DNA from: Knoxdaviesia capensis | Taxonomy: Eukaryota; Ascomycota; Sordariomycetes; Microascales; Gondwanamycetaceae | Reading direction: 5' to 3' | Assembly: GCA_001510575.1 (NCBI GenBank) | Contig: LNGK01000002.1 | Span: 2,034,144 to 2,098,143 of the forward strand | Length of the DNA stretch: 64,000 nucleotides | Part shown: one piece after another, positions 9,177 through 21,444 of the stretch | How the letters are laid out: each line of letters starts with the position of its first letter | How positions within the stretch are numbered: position 1 is the first letter of the stretch | Translations under genes and position numbers: made by a program | The notes under the pieces: generated by a model | What the model saw: the letters and a program-made list of their open reading frames with translations, nothing else | Databases searched by the model: none | Told to the model about the DNA's origin: nothing

Positions 9177-10115
9177 ATGGCGTCTAACACCCCATATCGC
9201 CCCCTTTTTGGGGTTTCTAAGGAAGATTCTGTCTTCGGACGCAATCCGCTACCCCCGGTTGGCGTTCTTTTCCCCCACGACGGGGACATGGCGATTCGCC
9301 GAAGCCCGGTTAAGGTCGATCGACCGATCGGTGGTACTCCTTACGTCGGTGCCGGCGTCACCGCCAGCATCGATATGGGGAATATCCCCAATCTCCCGCC
9401 TCCCCTGGATCCGCCTTACGTCGCGTTGTAAGTGATCCCTGCTTTTTGATACAAGTCATTCTATGTCCGAGGCATCTCTGGTCCCATGGAAGGTTACTGA
9501 ACTGACTGGTTTTCTCCCCCGTTGCTTAGGTTCCTGCGGCTCCGCAACCAGCGGAACAACGGTAAGTTTTGCCGGAGTCACTGTGGTTCTGCTGTGCCTT
9601 GACTAACGTGTGTGTGGCTGTTGCGTTGGTGCTTGCTCAGCTGAGAAGACAATCCGGTAAGTGGCTCAGACTAACACATCTAACATGACGATACTGGAAC
9701 CCATGCTGACGGCTGTCTGTCTCTCTTCGTGGCGATACTCTTAGAGTCTTGGCCCGCCCCCTCGGCCATCACACCCCGATCTTTTCGAGACATCTCCTAA
9801 AGAGACAGGCTCTGGGCCGGTTCCCGGCGCGCTTTGTTATCCCTCCGGGCGGAGTAAGTCCGCGATCACCCCCCCTTTTAATCAGCGTTATCCGTCTCCC
9901 GGAAGCTTTTTGGAGTTGGAGAAAATCCGACTCATATTTTGTAGGCATCGTTACTGACCCGCGATATCGTTTCTCTCGCTCCTTAGTTGGGTATCTCCAC
10001 CCATGAGATCCCCACCCAGTTCGTCCTCAACGAACGCGACGCCGAATTGCTTCGAGCTTGGGCCGTCGGCGAGGATGACGTGCGCATGGCCCATGGTGTC
10101 AACCCCGGACAGTGA
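9177..10115 (+). CDS. Unrecognised five-exon protein (178 residues)
   Basis: I do not recognise this protein. The exons are 9177-9427, 9530-9561, 9641-9656, 9745-9853 and 9987-10115. All four donors are strong (GTAAGT or GTAAGTT) and the frame closes at 178 residues, which makes a real gene likely. The protein begins MASNTPYRPLFGVSKEDSVF, has a proline-rich middle (NLPPPLDPPYVAL), a basic region (LFLRLRNQRNNAEKTIRVLA, then HLLKRQALGRFPARF), and ends VRMAHGVNPGQ. There is no signal peptide or clear membrane segment. The third exon has only 16 bases. It sits in the same orientation between svf1 and areB. The many small introns and absence of a known domain suggest a lineage-restricted protein; function unknown. 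Confidence 0.7.
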
Positions 10116-13100
10116 GGTCTCCAGCCTTGATTTCTGCGCACCTTGCGTGGAGATGTTTTTGTGTGTTTGTTGCGGCCCGCCTCAGGACCAAATCGGATGG
10201 ACCTTGTGGGAGGGTGAGCTCCTATGGAGTCTTTTGTGTGTTTTGTGCGTTTTTGCGCGTGTTTCTTTGTGTCTAGCCGAGATGCTTGACGGCCCAGCTG
10301 TCATTAGAGCGTCACTCGAGTCAGATAGAAATGAAAGAGTGCCCTGATTTGAATTTCGTGTGATTGTGTTGCGTGATGCATGATGTTGGCGATTGTGAGG
10401 GAGGTGTTGCAAATGTGTTTAGGGTTGATGTTGAAGTAAGGGTTAGGCTGGGATCATCAACCCATGGCCCATGACAGCATGCCATTTCCATTTCCATGTA
10501 TCTGGATTCAATACGGCGTGCACATCAAACCAGCTCCGTACACCACGCCTGATGTTTTACGTAACCGATCTTTTGCCTTCGGGTTGTGCATTGACCCAAA
10601 CATCAGATCGTCGAGGCCTGATTGTTGATCTCTCAACACGAGAAATGGTTTTCGTTATTTTCTGTTCAGCTCTTGGGCTCTGAGGGAGCACCAGCACCTG
10701 ATAAGAGTCTAAGGTCTAAGACCCCACAGCCTGAAGAAACAGAGACATTCATTTATCTTATCCAATTTGGGAGTCAATTTTCGGGACCTTGATAGATCAT
10801 TTTTTTTCTCGGGGAGAGAGAGTGAGAAGAACCTCTTTGGGCTATCGGGAATCTCCTTCTGGTCTCGAGGTTTTTTGTTCTGATATCCATCCACCTTGGT
10901 CTATATCCTAGTCTAAGAATCATATTTGCGGCACTGGCTAATTACACAGCCGACGATTCTGGAGTGCAACACGGTGCGCGAGCTTGGCTATAAAAAAAAC
11001 CAAAAACCCCCCCTGTTCTTGAGTTTCGTCGGTATCGGTCAGGCTGCTCCCGTGTCCTCGTTTCTAGAAACCAGAGGGTGCCGAGAGCGAGGAAGTCGAT
11101 CAGTTAGGCCAGTTCCGCGCTTCCCGTAGCGAGACATATCGAAAAAGCCCAATCTCAGAGTGGGTGCCTCGGGAACACGCCCGACCCAAGACTCTCCATC
11201 ACTGCAAGGCACAGGTCCTCGGAGCCCTCCAGTCTATCGCCATTATCTCTCTCCCCTGTTAACATTATCTGCGGCGTAATCACCTTAAGCCGGGGGTATC
11301 CTATAGGTGAGCCCATAGCCAAGGAGGCAGATGTGATGGATTGGGGTTTTCTGTGAGAGGTGTGTGAGAGAGTCAGAGTGAGAAAGAGAGATGAAGGGAA
11401 AATTTCTCATCGGGTACTTGCTCCGTGTAACATTGCGATCGGGGGTGAGAGGGAGAGAGAGAGTCCTTTTGCACTGGACGGACATTTTATATGTTTTTGG
11501 CAGAGACACTGCCTCCTTTCGGTGCATGTGTTGCTTGGCTTGGTGCATCCCACTGAGTGAAGTGACTTCTACCAGGACACCAGACGTGTCTGTGGAGATA
11601 GGACTTTTGCGGGGGGGGAGACTTCGATCTTTAATCTGAATGCTGCTGGCTTCGACTACGAGTGTCTACACTACTTCCTACATGATATATGAGTGTATCT
11701 GCCTCCGGCTTTGCCCAGATTTTCGTGTCACTCACCAGCCGTGTCCGTCCAGCCTCGAAATCCTCCCTGGAGGCCAATTCCCAGGCTTCGGGAGATCGTT
11801 TGTAAATAAGTTGTACCAATAAAAGACCAGCGATAGCTTGGCTACAACGGATGACCGAGCAGTAATCTTAACATGGCAGTGTTAAAAAGCACACACTCAG
11901 CAAGCAAAATTTACCTGAGCGGGATTGAAGACAAAAGATCTTCGGGGACCCTGTTGAAGAGGGAACGCACGCACACGCTCTCTGTCTCTCATTTGCGATT
12001 CCAGAAAAAAAAAAAGAAAAAGAGAAAGAATCCAAAAGAAGCCACTTCCTCCACGGCCAGCCAGAGCCAATCGCACGCCGTGATGCCACCACTTAACGGG
12101 TTAAACGAGCAAGGATTCGGGATAACGAAGCAAGGGTAGGCCCGGCTTATTTACGCGGGCTGGGCGTGCTGGAACCAGCAAGATTAGATTTACTCTGTTG
12201 ATGAAATTTTCGGCTGGTGATAACCCTATCGAAACTCGTATGTTTCTTGGTTCCTGTTCCGGATTTCTGGAGACGCGCTTCAGAAAAAGAAAGAAAACGC
12301 ACGCTTGGAAGGGCGGGCTCGGGTCGCGGAACGGGAACTATAGGTAAACCGGGGCTGACTCGGGAAGGAGAGACTCGACTCTACACACTTCATGCTTGTT
12401 AGGAGTTGTCTGGAACTCTCGTCCAAGGCCGGCCTGACCGCCAATGAATAATAGAAGGAGAATCTGATGCCTGTCTGGAGACCGAAGGCTACAGTGTTTG
12501 CACATGAGACGAACAGGGGGACACGAGATAGGACAGCCCGGGAGTCTGTCCAAAGGAGTCAGCAAAGCCCGTGGACTTGGGCAACCGAGTACTCCGTACA
12601 TGTCAGTGTTAACAGCCCATGACTTGTAGTGTGTCCATATGTAATCTGTAGCGCAACCGCCCCCGAAGAAGCTCCTGAGCTGGATCACCGCCAACCAGAC
12701 CCTCATACACGCCAGCCGAACTAACGACAGGGGAGAAGAAGAAGGAAGAAAAAGAAATCTCCCAGCATCCAAAAGGGTATCTGAATATTTTAGTCACGGA
12801 TTTCACCCAGTCAAGGGAATGTGAAATTTGGCCTACTCTCACACAACCTGACAGGGTTCGAAAGAACTTGGGAGAAGGAAAAACAGAGTCCGGACCGCGC
12901 GAGGAACACAGCAATCTGAATCGGAAATCTGTGTTGGATCATTGGATTGGGCTTTTCTTCACTCTCCCCTCGTCTGACTCAATTTTTTTCCTTCACTCTG
13001 GCTTCTTCTTCTCTGCTCGCAAATTGATCCCACGAACGTTCCGCTATCAATTATCCTTTATCCTTTATCCATCTTATCCTTCGATCCGTTTATGTCACTG

Positions 13101-14225
13101 TCCGAGTTTTCTTTTCTGTTCTTTCCTTTTTTTCCCTGGCTGGTTGTTCCTTCCATGTCTCTGACTTTGCTGTGACTGGGCTATTTTCAACGACTATTTT
13201 TTTTTCTTCCTTTTCGGCCAATAGTTTGTTCCCATAGGAAAAAAATTTCTACCCACCTTTCGTTCTTTGCATTTCTCTCCCTCTCTCTTTTGTTCTTCTT
13301 CCTCCTCTCTTCCAATATTCTGCATGTACACTACACCATACCGTATTTCAAGTTTTTTCATGCTCTGATCGCTTCTCAAAAGTTGAATTTATATAAAAAA
13401 ATTCTGTGGTTTTATCTTTCGTTCTTTTCTCTTTTTAACGTCTGCTTCCTTCCTCGACTGTGCATCTTCCTTTTCCCCCCCGGCCGGCCGACACCTTTGA
13501 CAGCCTCTATCTCGAACTTTGCCTGCCCCATCTCGAAATCTCTCCAACAAAAACGCACACTCAACGGTTCCATTCCTTGAACCCGTGCTAAACCAACTGT
13601 GCGGTTGTCGTTCTTGGTCTCCCATCTGGCCCTGTTCCACATATTTCACCGTGCAACCTTTAATCGAGATATACATATAAAAGTTCTTTTTTTCTGTACT
13701 CCGGCTCTTATTTTCCGGTTCTGGCAGGCTCTCGATTCTTGTCTTTTGCTCTCGACTATTTACACCAAAAGTCTCTTCTGGATTTCTTTCTAGCTCACGC
13801 CCCACAACCTGTCGTCTAGACTCTCTCTTCGTTCTTCTACGTTCTCTTTTTTTTCCCTGCAGAGGAGCTTTCTCCAGGACACCTAAAGCTATACGGTTCT
13901 ATCCAGGATATCATTGGTTAACCCCCAAAATCTCGACCTTGGTGATCTCTTCATCTGGTTTCTCCTTGTCTCCATATATATCATTCTTTATTTTATTCTA
14001 TATCTTTAAAAACCTACTCCTTATTAATTCTTCTTCGGCCTTTTCCCTTTCTTTCAACTCGACTCTTCCCTCTTTCCTCCTGTTCAACAAACCCAAACCG
14101 CTTCCCACTTTTCCCCCCTCCGGTTCAGTCCGACCGTCAAGCTGGCGACCACACGGGCTCCCTTCCTCCCTCTTACGGCGTTGAAACGTTCCTCCGACCG
14201 CGATCTCCCGCCTTTCCGATCCATA
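10116..14225 (+). promoter_or_regulatory. Gene-poor interval and long leader of areB
   Basis: I found no supportable gene in this 4.1 kb. From about 12950 to 14200 the plus strand is heavily pyrimidine-rich, which suggests a leader of around 1.2 kb for the long areB transcript. The left part (10116-12900) has mixed composition and only short chance frames. Confidence 0.5.
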
Positions 14226-17165
14226 ATGGAGGATACTCTACCGACCCTCTCCGCGCCTCCCGCGCCGCTGGCCGACCCCATCTCGCGGCCCAGTTCAACC
14301 TCAACCGCCGCCTCATTGCCGCAACTGCCCGGGATACAATCTCTGGCTGTTGCCGGTTCCGCAGCGAACTCGCCGCAGATGAGGTATGTGTAAGCAATTT
14401 TTCTCTTTCTCTCATCTGATCGCCCATTTGATGATGCACTTGCTTGGGTGGTTTGGACAGAAACTCGCAAAGTCGAAAGCAATGCGTTGCGTCTCCGGCC
14501 GTGGCGAGCCCCGAGCACATCGTCCTCCACTGCCTTCCCAAAAATTCTCCCCAGTTCTTCTCCCCAGCTTAGACCTGATACATGCGCGTCGAGACGAACA
14601 GATCGATGGAACGAGCTCGATACCTCACCTCTCCCATTTCTACCTTTGTGTGACTGTCGACAAACCTTTGACGTGGCCCAGAAGTCGAACGATTGGCGAA
14701 CCATGCTCGTATTCCACCATCAAACCTTGAAGGATGAGAGTTAGTGTGCACATGCCTGCCGGGCAGTTTCTGGGTTACTGAGAATAATTGTTCAAGGAAA
14801 ACATCTCTTCTGCATTATTACATGCATCTCCAAGAATTGGCAAAGTTGCTAAAGTTGATGTGCTTGCTGTCTGCCCGTCATAGAAAAGGCATACCGCGAA
14901 AAAAAGCTTTTAGTGGATTCATGTCCAAAGATCTAATCTGATATCTTAATCTTTTCTTGCAGGGCTACGATACTACAACCCCAGGTTTTTACCGGCTCCT
15001 CTCCAGCTGCGACTACTGGTGTTGGAGGAAACAACATGGTAAGTGGATATGCGTTCTTTTTTTCCGGCTGACTATCGGCTTCTCCTCCATCATTTAATCG
15101 TTTTCTACCCTTATTTTCGGTCCCTCCCAATATCCCTTTTGTTGTCAAACACTTTTGTCCCTCCATCAATTTTCTGCCAGGTTTGCAGCCAAGCCAGCTT
15201 TAAGGTTGAACGCCTATCAAAAACTTTCCCCCTCTCTCCACTAGGAAATTTTTCTGCATTGCGTTGGAAGGAAGAAAAAGTTTACCGTCAAGTGATTGGC
15301 CAGATTACATACACATACACGTGATATCTCCTTATCAGCCAATCATCCACGCCATGTCGTGTTGTTTATCATTTTATCAAAAAATTTTATCGGCTTGAAA
15401 ATTTTCCTGGCCCACGACCCCTCGCACCTGCCTCTTTTTTTTTGACCCATCCCTCCTCCCTCCTCCTTGTCTCTGATAGTGCGGATTATCTTTGATAATC
15501 AATACTACCATTTTTTCCTCGCCTTTTTTTTTTTAAGTCCTTTTTTATCTCCCTATCTCTATCTTTTTTTATCGGCTAGGAAATTTTTGCTTTCGCGATT
15601 TTCCCTTATCTTTTCCCTAATCCTGTACTATCGATTATATCTTCTTGTTTGAGATCAGCAAAAACGAATCCCTTCACATTGAAGTCTTCTCGATCTTCCT
15701 ACTGTTGAAATTTTCCTGGGTTTTGGAGTGTTGTTAGTGATTGATACTTCCTCATATTGTCAATATCTTTTGTTTTCTTGATACCTCCCCACGCACTCAT
15801 TTTTTTTTGGTTTTTTTGCCGCGTCCCTGGACTTTATCTTATCGCCCATAAAACTATTTTTTCCTCCTTTGCTATCGCAATCACTCTCCTTATCCCCCAA
15901 ACCAACCTCCCCCCTATCATCACCATGATGGCAACTCCTCCAACTAACCCACAGTACCAAATGCCTCAGCCGACGTGTCAAAACTGCAGCACATCGACGA
16001 CTCCGTTGTGGCGGCGCGACGAGTATGGCGCGGTTCTATGCAACGCCTGTGGACTTTTCCTGAAGCTCCATGGACGCCCTCGCCCGATATCATTGAAGAC
16101 CGATGTTATCAAGAGCCGGAACCGTGTCAAGACCATGCGCCCCGATTTGGCCTCTAAGAAAAAGGTATGTGACTTTGCGCGATCGTTGGGTTTTGTCTTG
16201 TTGAATTGCGATTGTCTGGATCTGGAAGTTTGCGAACAGGGGTCCCAAGTTTTGCGCCAACTCCGCAGACAGCTTTGCTCCAGGGTCTCTTTTCTCTTAG
16301 ACTACAGATGTCTAACCAGCTCTTTGCTTTTATCTTCTCCTCCTCACAGGTGCAACCCCATCACGGATTCCCTCTCGACCACTCGGGTATGGACCCCCAA
16401 GGCGTGGCTGTCCAGGCGGTTCGACGCGTGTCATCGAGACCGACCAATGGCCACCATCACGACGGCTCGAGATCTCCTGTGTCGCGCACCGGAACTCCTT
16501 CCATGTACACCCCGTCGAACTTGAACGTGTTCAACCCTGTCGATGACGGACAGTTCCATACCTCGTCGCTAAGCCAGTTTGTGCCGGTTGCGCCTCGCCC
16601 GGTGTCCCCCTTGAACGGCGAACGCCACGGAGCCAGCCTCGCCATTGGCGGCAACGGAAGCAACGCTGAGCCTAAGACTCCCGAGCAGCTTATTGCACAG
16701 AACTCGAGCCTGAAGACGCGCATCAGCGAGCTGGAGCTTATCAACGAGCTCTTCCGCGGTCGGCTGGCCCAACTGGAGCAGGACGAGGCCACTGCGCGCC
16801 GTGGCCAGGAGCTCAGCGGCCAGGCCGAGTCGCAGCTGCGCGCGCAGCTGAGCGAGAGCCACCAGCGCGAGAACAGCCTGAAGCGTCGCATCGACGAGCT
16901 TGAAGGCCAGCTCAACCACCAGTTCACCGAGAACGGAACCGCCGGTGCGCCGGCTGCTGCGGCGCCTTCCAACGCGACCACCCTGGCGCCTCTGTCGCCC
17001 CAGCCGGCCGCATCAGAAGACACCGGCGATGCCGACGAGTCGGGCCGTGCGGCTAAGAAGTTGCGTGTCTCAGATGTGGTGTCGGGCGATGATGAGCAGA
17101 TTATGACCGAGGCGCCTGCGGCTGAGGTTCCGGCCCCCGTGGCGCCGGAAGGAGCTTCGGCGTGA
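14226..17165 (+). CDS. areB: GATA zinc-finger transcription factor AreB (nitrogen regulation)
   Basis: Long form: exons 14226-14383, 14963-15038, 15955-16164 and 16350-17165, 419 residues. The type IVa GATA finger (C-x2-C-x17-C-x2-C; CQNC ... CNAC) is at residues 86-110, followed by the basic tail HGRPRPISLKTDVIKSRNR. The C-terminal half has a coiled coil at about 262-340 (ISELELINELFRGRLAQLEQ region) and an Ala/Pro-rich acidic end. One GATA finger plus a C-terminal coiled coil is the layout of AreB/NreB, the fungal counterpart of yeast Dal80/Gzf3, which opposes the activator AreA at GATA sites in nitrogen-catabolic promoters. A second start exists at 15925 (MMATPPTNPQ), inside the third intron-exon boundary, giving a 351-residue form that keeps the finger. 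A. nidulans areB is known to make several proteins from alternative starts, so both forms are plausible. Confidence 0.9.
15039..15954 (+). promoter_or_regulatory. areB: Long areB intron with signs of an internal promoter
   Basis: In the long transcript this 916-bp stretch is an intron: donor GTAAGT at 15039, branch-like AACTAAC and acceptor CCACAG ending at 15954. It is far longer than the other introns here. It contains a CCAAT box (CCAATCA, 15339-15345) next to a GATA site in reverse (CTTATCA, 15331-15337), a reverse CCAAT (15296-15300), and a cluster of GATA sites (GATAG 15475-15479, TTATCT 15486-15491, TGATAA 15493-15498). From 15500 to 15924 it is pyrimidine-rich like the mRNA leaders of this window, and it ends at an ATG (15925) in frame with the GATA finger. 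A second promoter with feedback through GATA factors is the natural reading. Confidence 0.65.
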
Positions 17166-19906
17166 TGATTATGACAATAACTTCCTTCTTTTCCCCCCCT
17201 TTTTTCACAACATAGTGCGGGCTTCATGCCCATTTTGCACTTGTGTGAGAGAACGTTTGTGTGTAATTGCAGAAGAAGCAGAAAAAGTCAGTCTTTAATT
17301 TTTCCTTCCTGGGGTCGCTTTTTGATTCTGTCCCATTCGGGTCGCAGATGGGGGAGTTGCTATGTGCGTGCTTGTCTTCTCGGTGCTCTTGATCCAACCC
17401 TATGGAGAGTTGTTTTGTTGTCTGGACATATACGTTTTTGATACGTTGGGCTGTCTGTCTGTCTGAGATTGCTGCTATCTGGGTTTCTGGAAGAAGCGAT
17501 CGACAGATGACAGTTGTATCATCGAATGTGGGTTACAGATTGACACGAGGAGTTACTGGGGATGTGAGCATATCACCAAGCCGGAGACATGCTGTACTGC
17601 TTGCAGCTCACCCTCTTCGACTTTGACACCATGGAAGAAGAGAGCAGCCTTTTCATTCAATATCTCCCTCTTTCAAAGTTTCCCTTCTGTCCTCATACCT
17701 CTGTTTTTTTATGTCACCCCCACCATGGGGGCACCACCCCTTTTCCACTAGATACCTGTACTGGGACAGAAAAAGCGAACGACTCTTCTTTCTGTCTTGT
17801 CTTTGATGTTGTTTCTCCCTCTCTCTCTCTCATACTTGTTTCTTTTTCTTTTGTGTGCGCGTGATTTTCTTTTCCCTATGTTCTGTTCAAGGAGGCCGGG
17901 GATACATCCTCCCAAGAGAGGGGGTTTAAAGGGCTGGAAGTGCTTTTTTTCGTGTGTCTTTTCTGTTTGACGCTTGTCGTTTTTGTTCGCTTTCTATTAC
18001 ACAGCTGCAGTAATACTCCTGTCTTTTTCTTGCTTTCCCTTTTTTATTTCTGATGGACGGCATGGCGTTTGGAGGTGGTCTCCCCCCCGCAAAAAGACCA
18101 AAAAAAAGAGACAAGAGATTGGGATGGGATGGGTGTGGGCGGGGAGGGGGAACTTGGATGGACGGAGCCAAAAAGAAAAAGTTGTCTTCCGGTTTGATTT
18201 TTAGGAAGATGCAGCTCGAATTTTTATATTTGATGAAAAGAGGAAGACTCATACTATATTCCCCAGACTTGCTGATTTTCTTCTCCTTTTGGGGTTCTTT
18301 CTGGCTTGTGTATCGTGAACCTTGTGTGTGTGTTTGTGTGAGCCGATGGATTCCGGGGGCGGTGGTTGTTCGCTTGCATGTGCGCCGTGTCCTCAACAAC
18401 ATTATGTTTAGACTGGCCGGTCTGTTGTGTGTCTGGACCGTCGCAAGACGCGACAGCGCGTCTCCAGGATGGATGCGTGAGGGTGAGAGGAACAGAGGGA
18501 GAGAGCAGCACGGGGTGGAAAGACATTCGTGGCACCGTGGAATTTCAGCTTCTTCCAGCTCCTCCCGGACACGCGCTTTGCCGCTTATGTTGTGACAGAC
18601 ATGGATTGAGGCATCGAGGGGGTGGAAGTTATCGGGATGGTGCAGCGGAAGCGGGACACACGGCCGTGGTGTGAGTGAGAGACAGTCATGTCTGAGCTTG
18701 CTATGTGGAATGCGAGTAGTAGACAGGTTCCTCTTTTTTTTTTCTTTCTTTTCTTTCGCGGTTCTTATCTACTGGGGCCTGTGGAGATCATGTGGCATCT
18801 AATCATGTGTTGATTCTTCTATGTATCTAACTAGCGGTGTGCAGCTGGGCGGAGTCCTAGATAAACACCGCAGGCTCATCACCTGATCTGAGCATGACAT
18901 GGCACGTGACAGTGCTCATGTGAGAGTGCCATATACTGCCGCAGATCAGTGTGGTCCCTCTTGATAGTGGATACAACCTGACGTCGCCGGAGAAGGAGAG
19001 GATCCACGGCTTTATACCTGATGCAGAGGACAGGTTGCTCGTATACAAGCATTTGAGTACTGGAGTGACTCTCTGGAGAGAAAAACGCTGGCGCTGGACT
19101 TTTCTCTCTATGCGGCTCGGCTAAAGAGCGTATATATATATCCACCACCACTGGACTTTTTCTGCATCGTCTCACCTTTCTTTTTCTGGTGTGTCGATCA
19201 GTGTGTTTCCGCGTTTTTAGGCTCGAGAGGGATGGGACGGACGGACGGGTGGGAGAGGATGAACGCAGAAGAATTCGGGGATGGCGCGTGTTGTTTTGTT
19301 CGTTTATTCATTCCTCGAAGAGGTTAGCGGAGCAGAACAGTAAGACAGATTGATGGAGAAGAAAACGAAGATAAAAACTAAAAATCCAAGGCCATCGAGG
19401 AAAAAAAAAGAAAAAAGAAAAAGAAAGAGCTGTGTCGTGATGGGGAGTCCTCTGTGTATGGCGGGAGTCTCTAAGGGTTGCTTAGGGTCTGTTATTGAAC
19501 CCGCCCCCCCCCCATGTTCTTATTGATAAACTGAATTGCGAGTAGGGCTGAGCTGGGATGCTTGCTTGCTTCTGCATGTCTGTTTGTTCTTGGGCGAACG
19601 CGGTCCTCTTCGGAAACTTCCTCGCAGTTGATGTCCTCGCTCATACACACAGAACCGGATTTGTTCAGATACTGGCGGGAATGCCGTATCACAGGGTTTG
19701 AGCCCCTTCGGTCCGCTCGAAGTTTTTCTGTCTTCCCAGCCGCTGCCGAGAATGCCACATCACCCGACCATGTTCTCTCTGCGTGTTCGTTTGTTTCGTT
19801 TCGTCTTATCCCAGCGGGATCGGCACACTTATTCGTCTTCTTTTCATGCAGCAAACCCCGTAAAAAAACACCTGTGTCGGATGTATCGGTACATGTTACA
19901 CATCTG

Positions 19907-19914
<8 letters not shown>

Positions 19915-19942
<28 letters not shown>
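19915..19942. repeat. (GA)n microsatellite
   Basis: About 14 GA units within a purine-rich stretch. A simple repeat with no evident function. Confidence 0.9.
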
Positions 19943-20968
19943 CTATGTCACAGGTTTGCTTTGTCTTTATCTGGACACGTATGGAGAATAGACACGGGGA
20001 CGCCCGGTGGGGGTTTTTTTTTTCTTTTTCACGCGCGTGAAGGACATTCCGCCTCTTTTGGTGCGGTTTCTTGAGTCTCCCTGGAATTCCCTGGTGAGAA
20101 TGAGAAAAGAGAAGGGCACATAGAATAGTGCACCTCGTTTCCGAGCCGTGTGGGCAAGCCAGACGATAAGGAACCCAGAACTAACAAGAAACGAACACTC
20201 GAGAAAAAGAAAAGAAAAATTCAAAATACGAGCGTGTCCAAATCCTTCCCACGCTTGGAAAAGAAAATTGAAAAAAAAAAAAAAAACATCTCTCCACGCC
20301 TTCACTTCTTCTCCCCCTAAGAACTGCGCCCCCATCAGCAAGTCGACATCCTCCATACACAGGAATGAGAAAGACTTGTAAGCTGGACTTTTCCCATCCC
20401 ACCCTCCCTCTCTCTGCCCCAGAAAAATGCCACCTTAGGGCAGAAGCAAGGAGACAAAAGGAAAAAAAACAGAGGACATACGACAACCCCCGGAGGGATG
20501 GATGGATGGCTGTAAAAGATGTACCTCTACATCAGCTTACGCCCGGAGGTTATGTGTGTTCTCGCAGGTCCATAGACAGCCCACGCTACTCTATGCCGGA
20601 ATGGGCCGTACAACCCAAAAAGGAACATGCCGGGGCTGGGTTATTCCTCTTTCCCAGATATATATATAAATAGAAGAAAACACACACACCTTGTCTGTTC
20701 CCTTTGCGTCCGACCATTTGCGTGAAAAGAGAAACTCGTTCGTTTCGATTCCAACTCTGGCTGTGCTGGGGAAAAAAAAAAAAAAAACAGTTGTGCTGAA
20801 TACCATCGTTTCACCGGGAAACTTCCACTCGTGAGATACTCACACACCCAACCCACGATACTCCCGCCTTCGATATCCTTCGACCTTGTTCCCCCTTCGT
20901 TTTTGCACAGCCGTTTGTTTGTCCCTCCTCTGCCATTTTCAACCCGTTTGATTTCCCCGTCGTGGGCT

Positions 20969-21000
20969 GTTCGTTCGTTCGTGCGTTCGTTCGTTCGTTC
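20969..21000. repeat. GTTC tetranucleotide repeat
   Basis: Eight tetranucleotide units with one GTGC variant, in the upstream region of the gene at 21445. Confidence 0.85.
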
Positions 21001-21444
21001 TCCCGTTTCGGCCGTGCTTGCGAAAGAAAGGAAAAGACAACCAAACCAGACCGAGAAACCACAGCTGGCGTTCCCGCCCCCAGCCTCCCTCTCGGAGCCT
21101 TTGTTACCTTCGTTTCGTTTCTTTTCTTTTTGTGGTTTGGCGGTGGTGGTTGCACTCCCACCTGTACTTCCACTTCCACTTACACCGTTCAAGCAAGCCC
21201 CCCTAGATGCCACCAGCCTCACGCCTCAAAACCTGTCCACTCCCCCCTCACTCACACACACTCTCTCTTTTGTTCTTCCCCGGTCTACTCCCTCTCACCC
21301 ACTTCCTCTCTCTCCCTCCCTCTCTCTCAATCCCACTCTCGTTCTACACATCTGTATATGCATATCTTTGTCAATAACACCCACCACATGTCCAAACACA
21401 CCCCAACCTGCCTCCCCCGGTGATCTCCCTACAAAACCTCCGAA

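Larger units (their letters stand above)
17166..21444 (+). other. Intergenic between areB and the tail-anchored protein gene
   Basis: No gene I can support. It begins with the areB 3' untranslated region. It contains short simple repeats ((GA)n at about 19915-19942, GTTC repeat at 20969-21000), homopolymer A runs near 20270 and 20770, and a pyrimidine-rich leader at about 21240-21420 before the next start. Open frames here have no convincing protein character. Confidence 0.45.

Noticed and set aside
18053..18595. 180-codon plus-strand frame after areB
   Set aside because: Composition is that of the simple-sequence DNA around it (A/G-rich then GT-rich), no protein character, probably areB 3' region.
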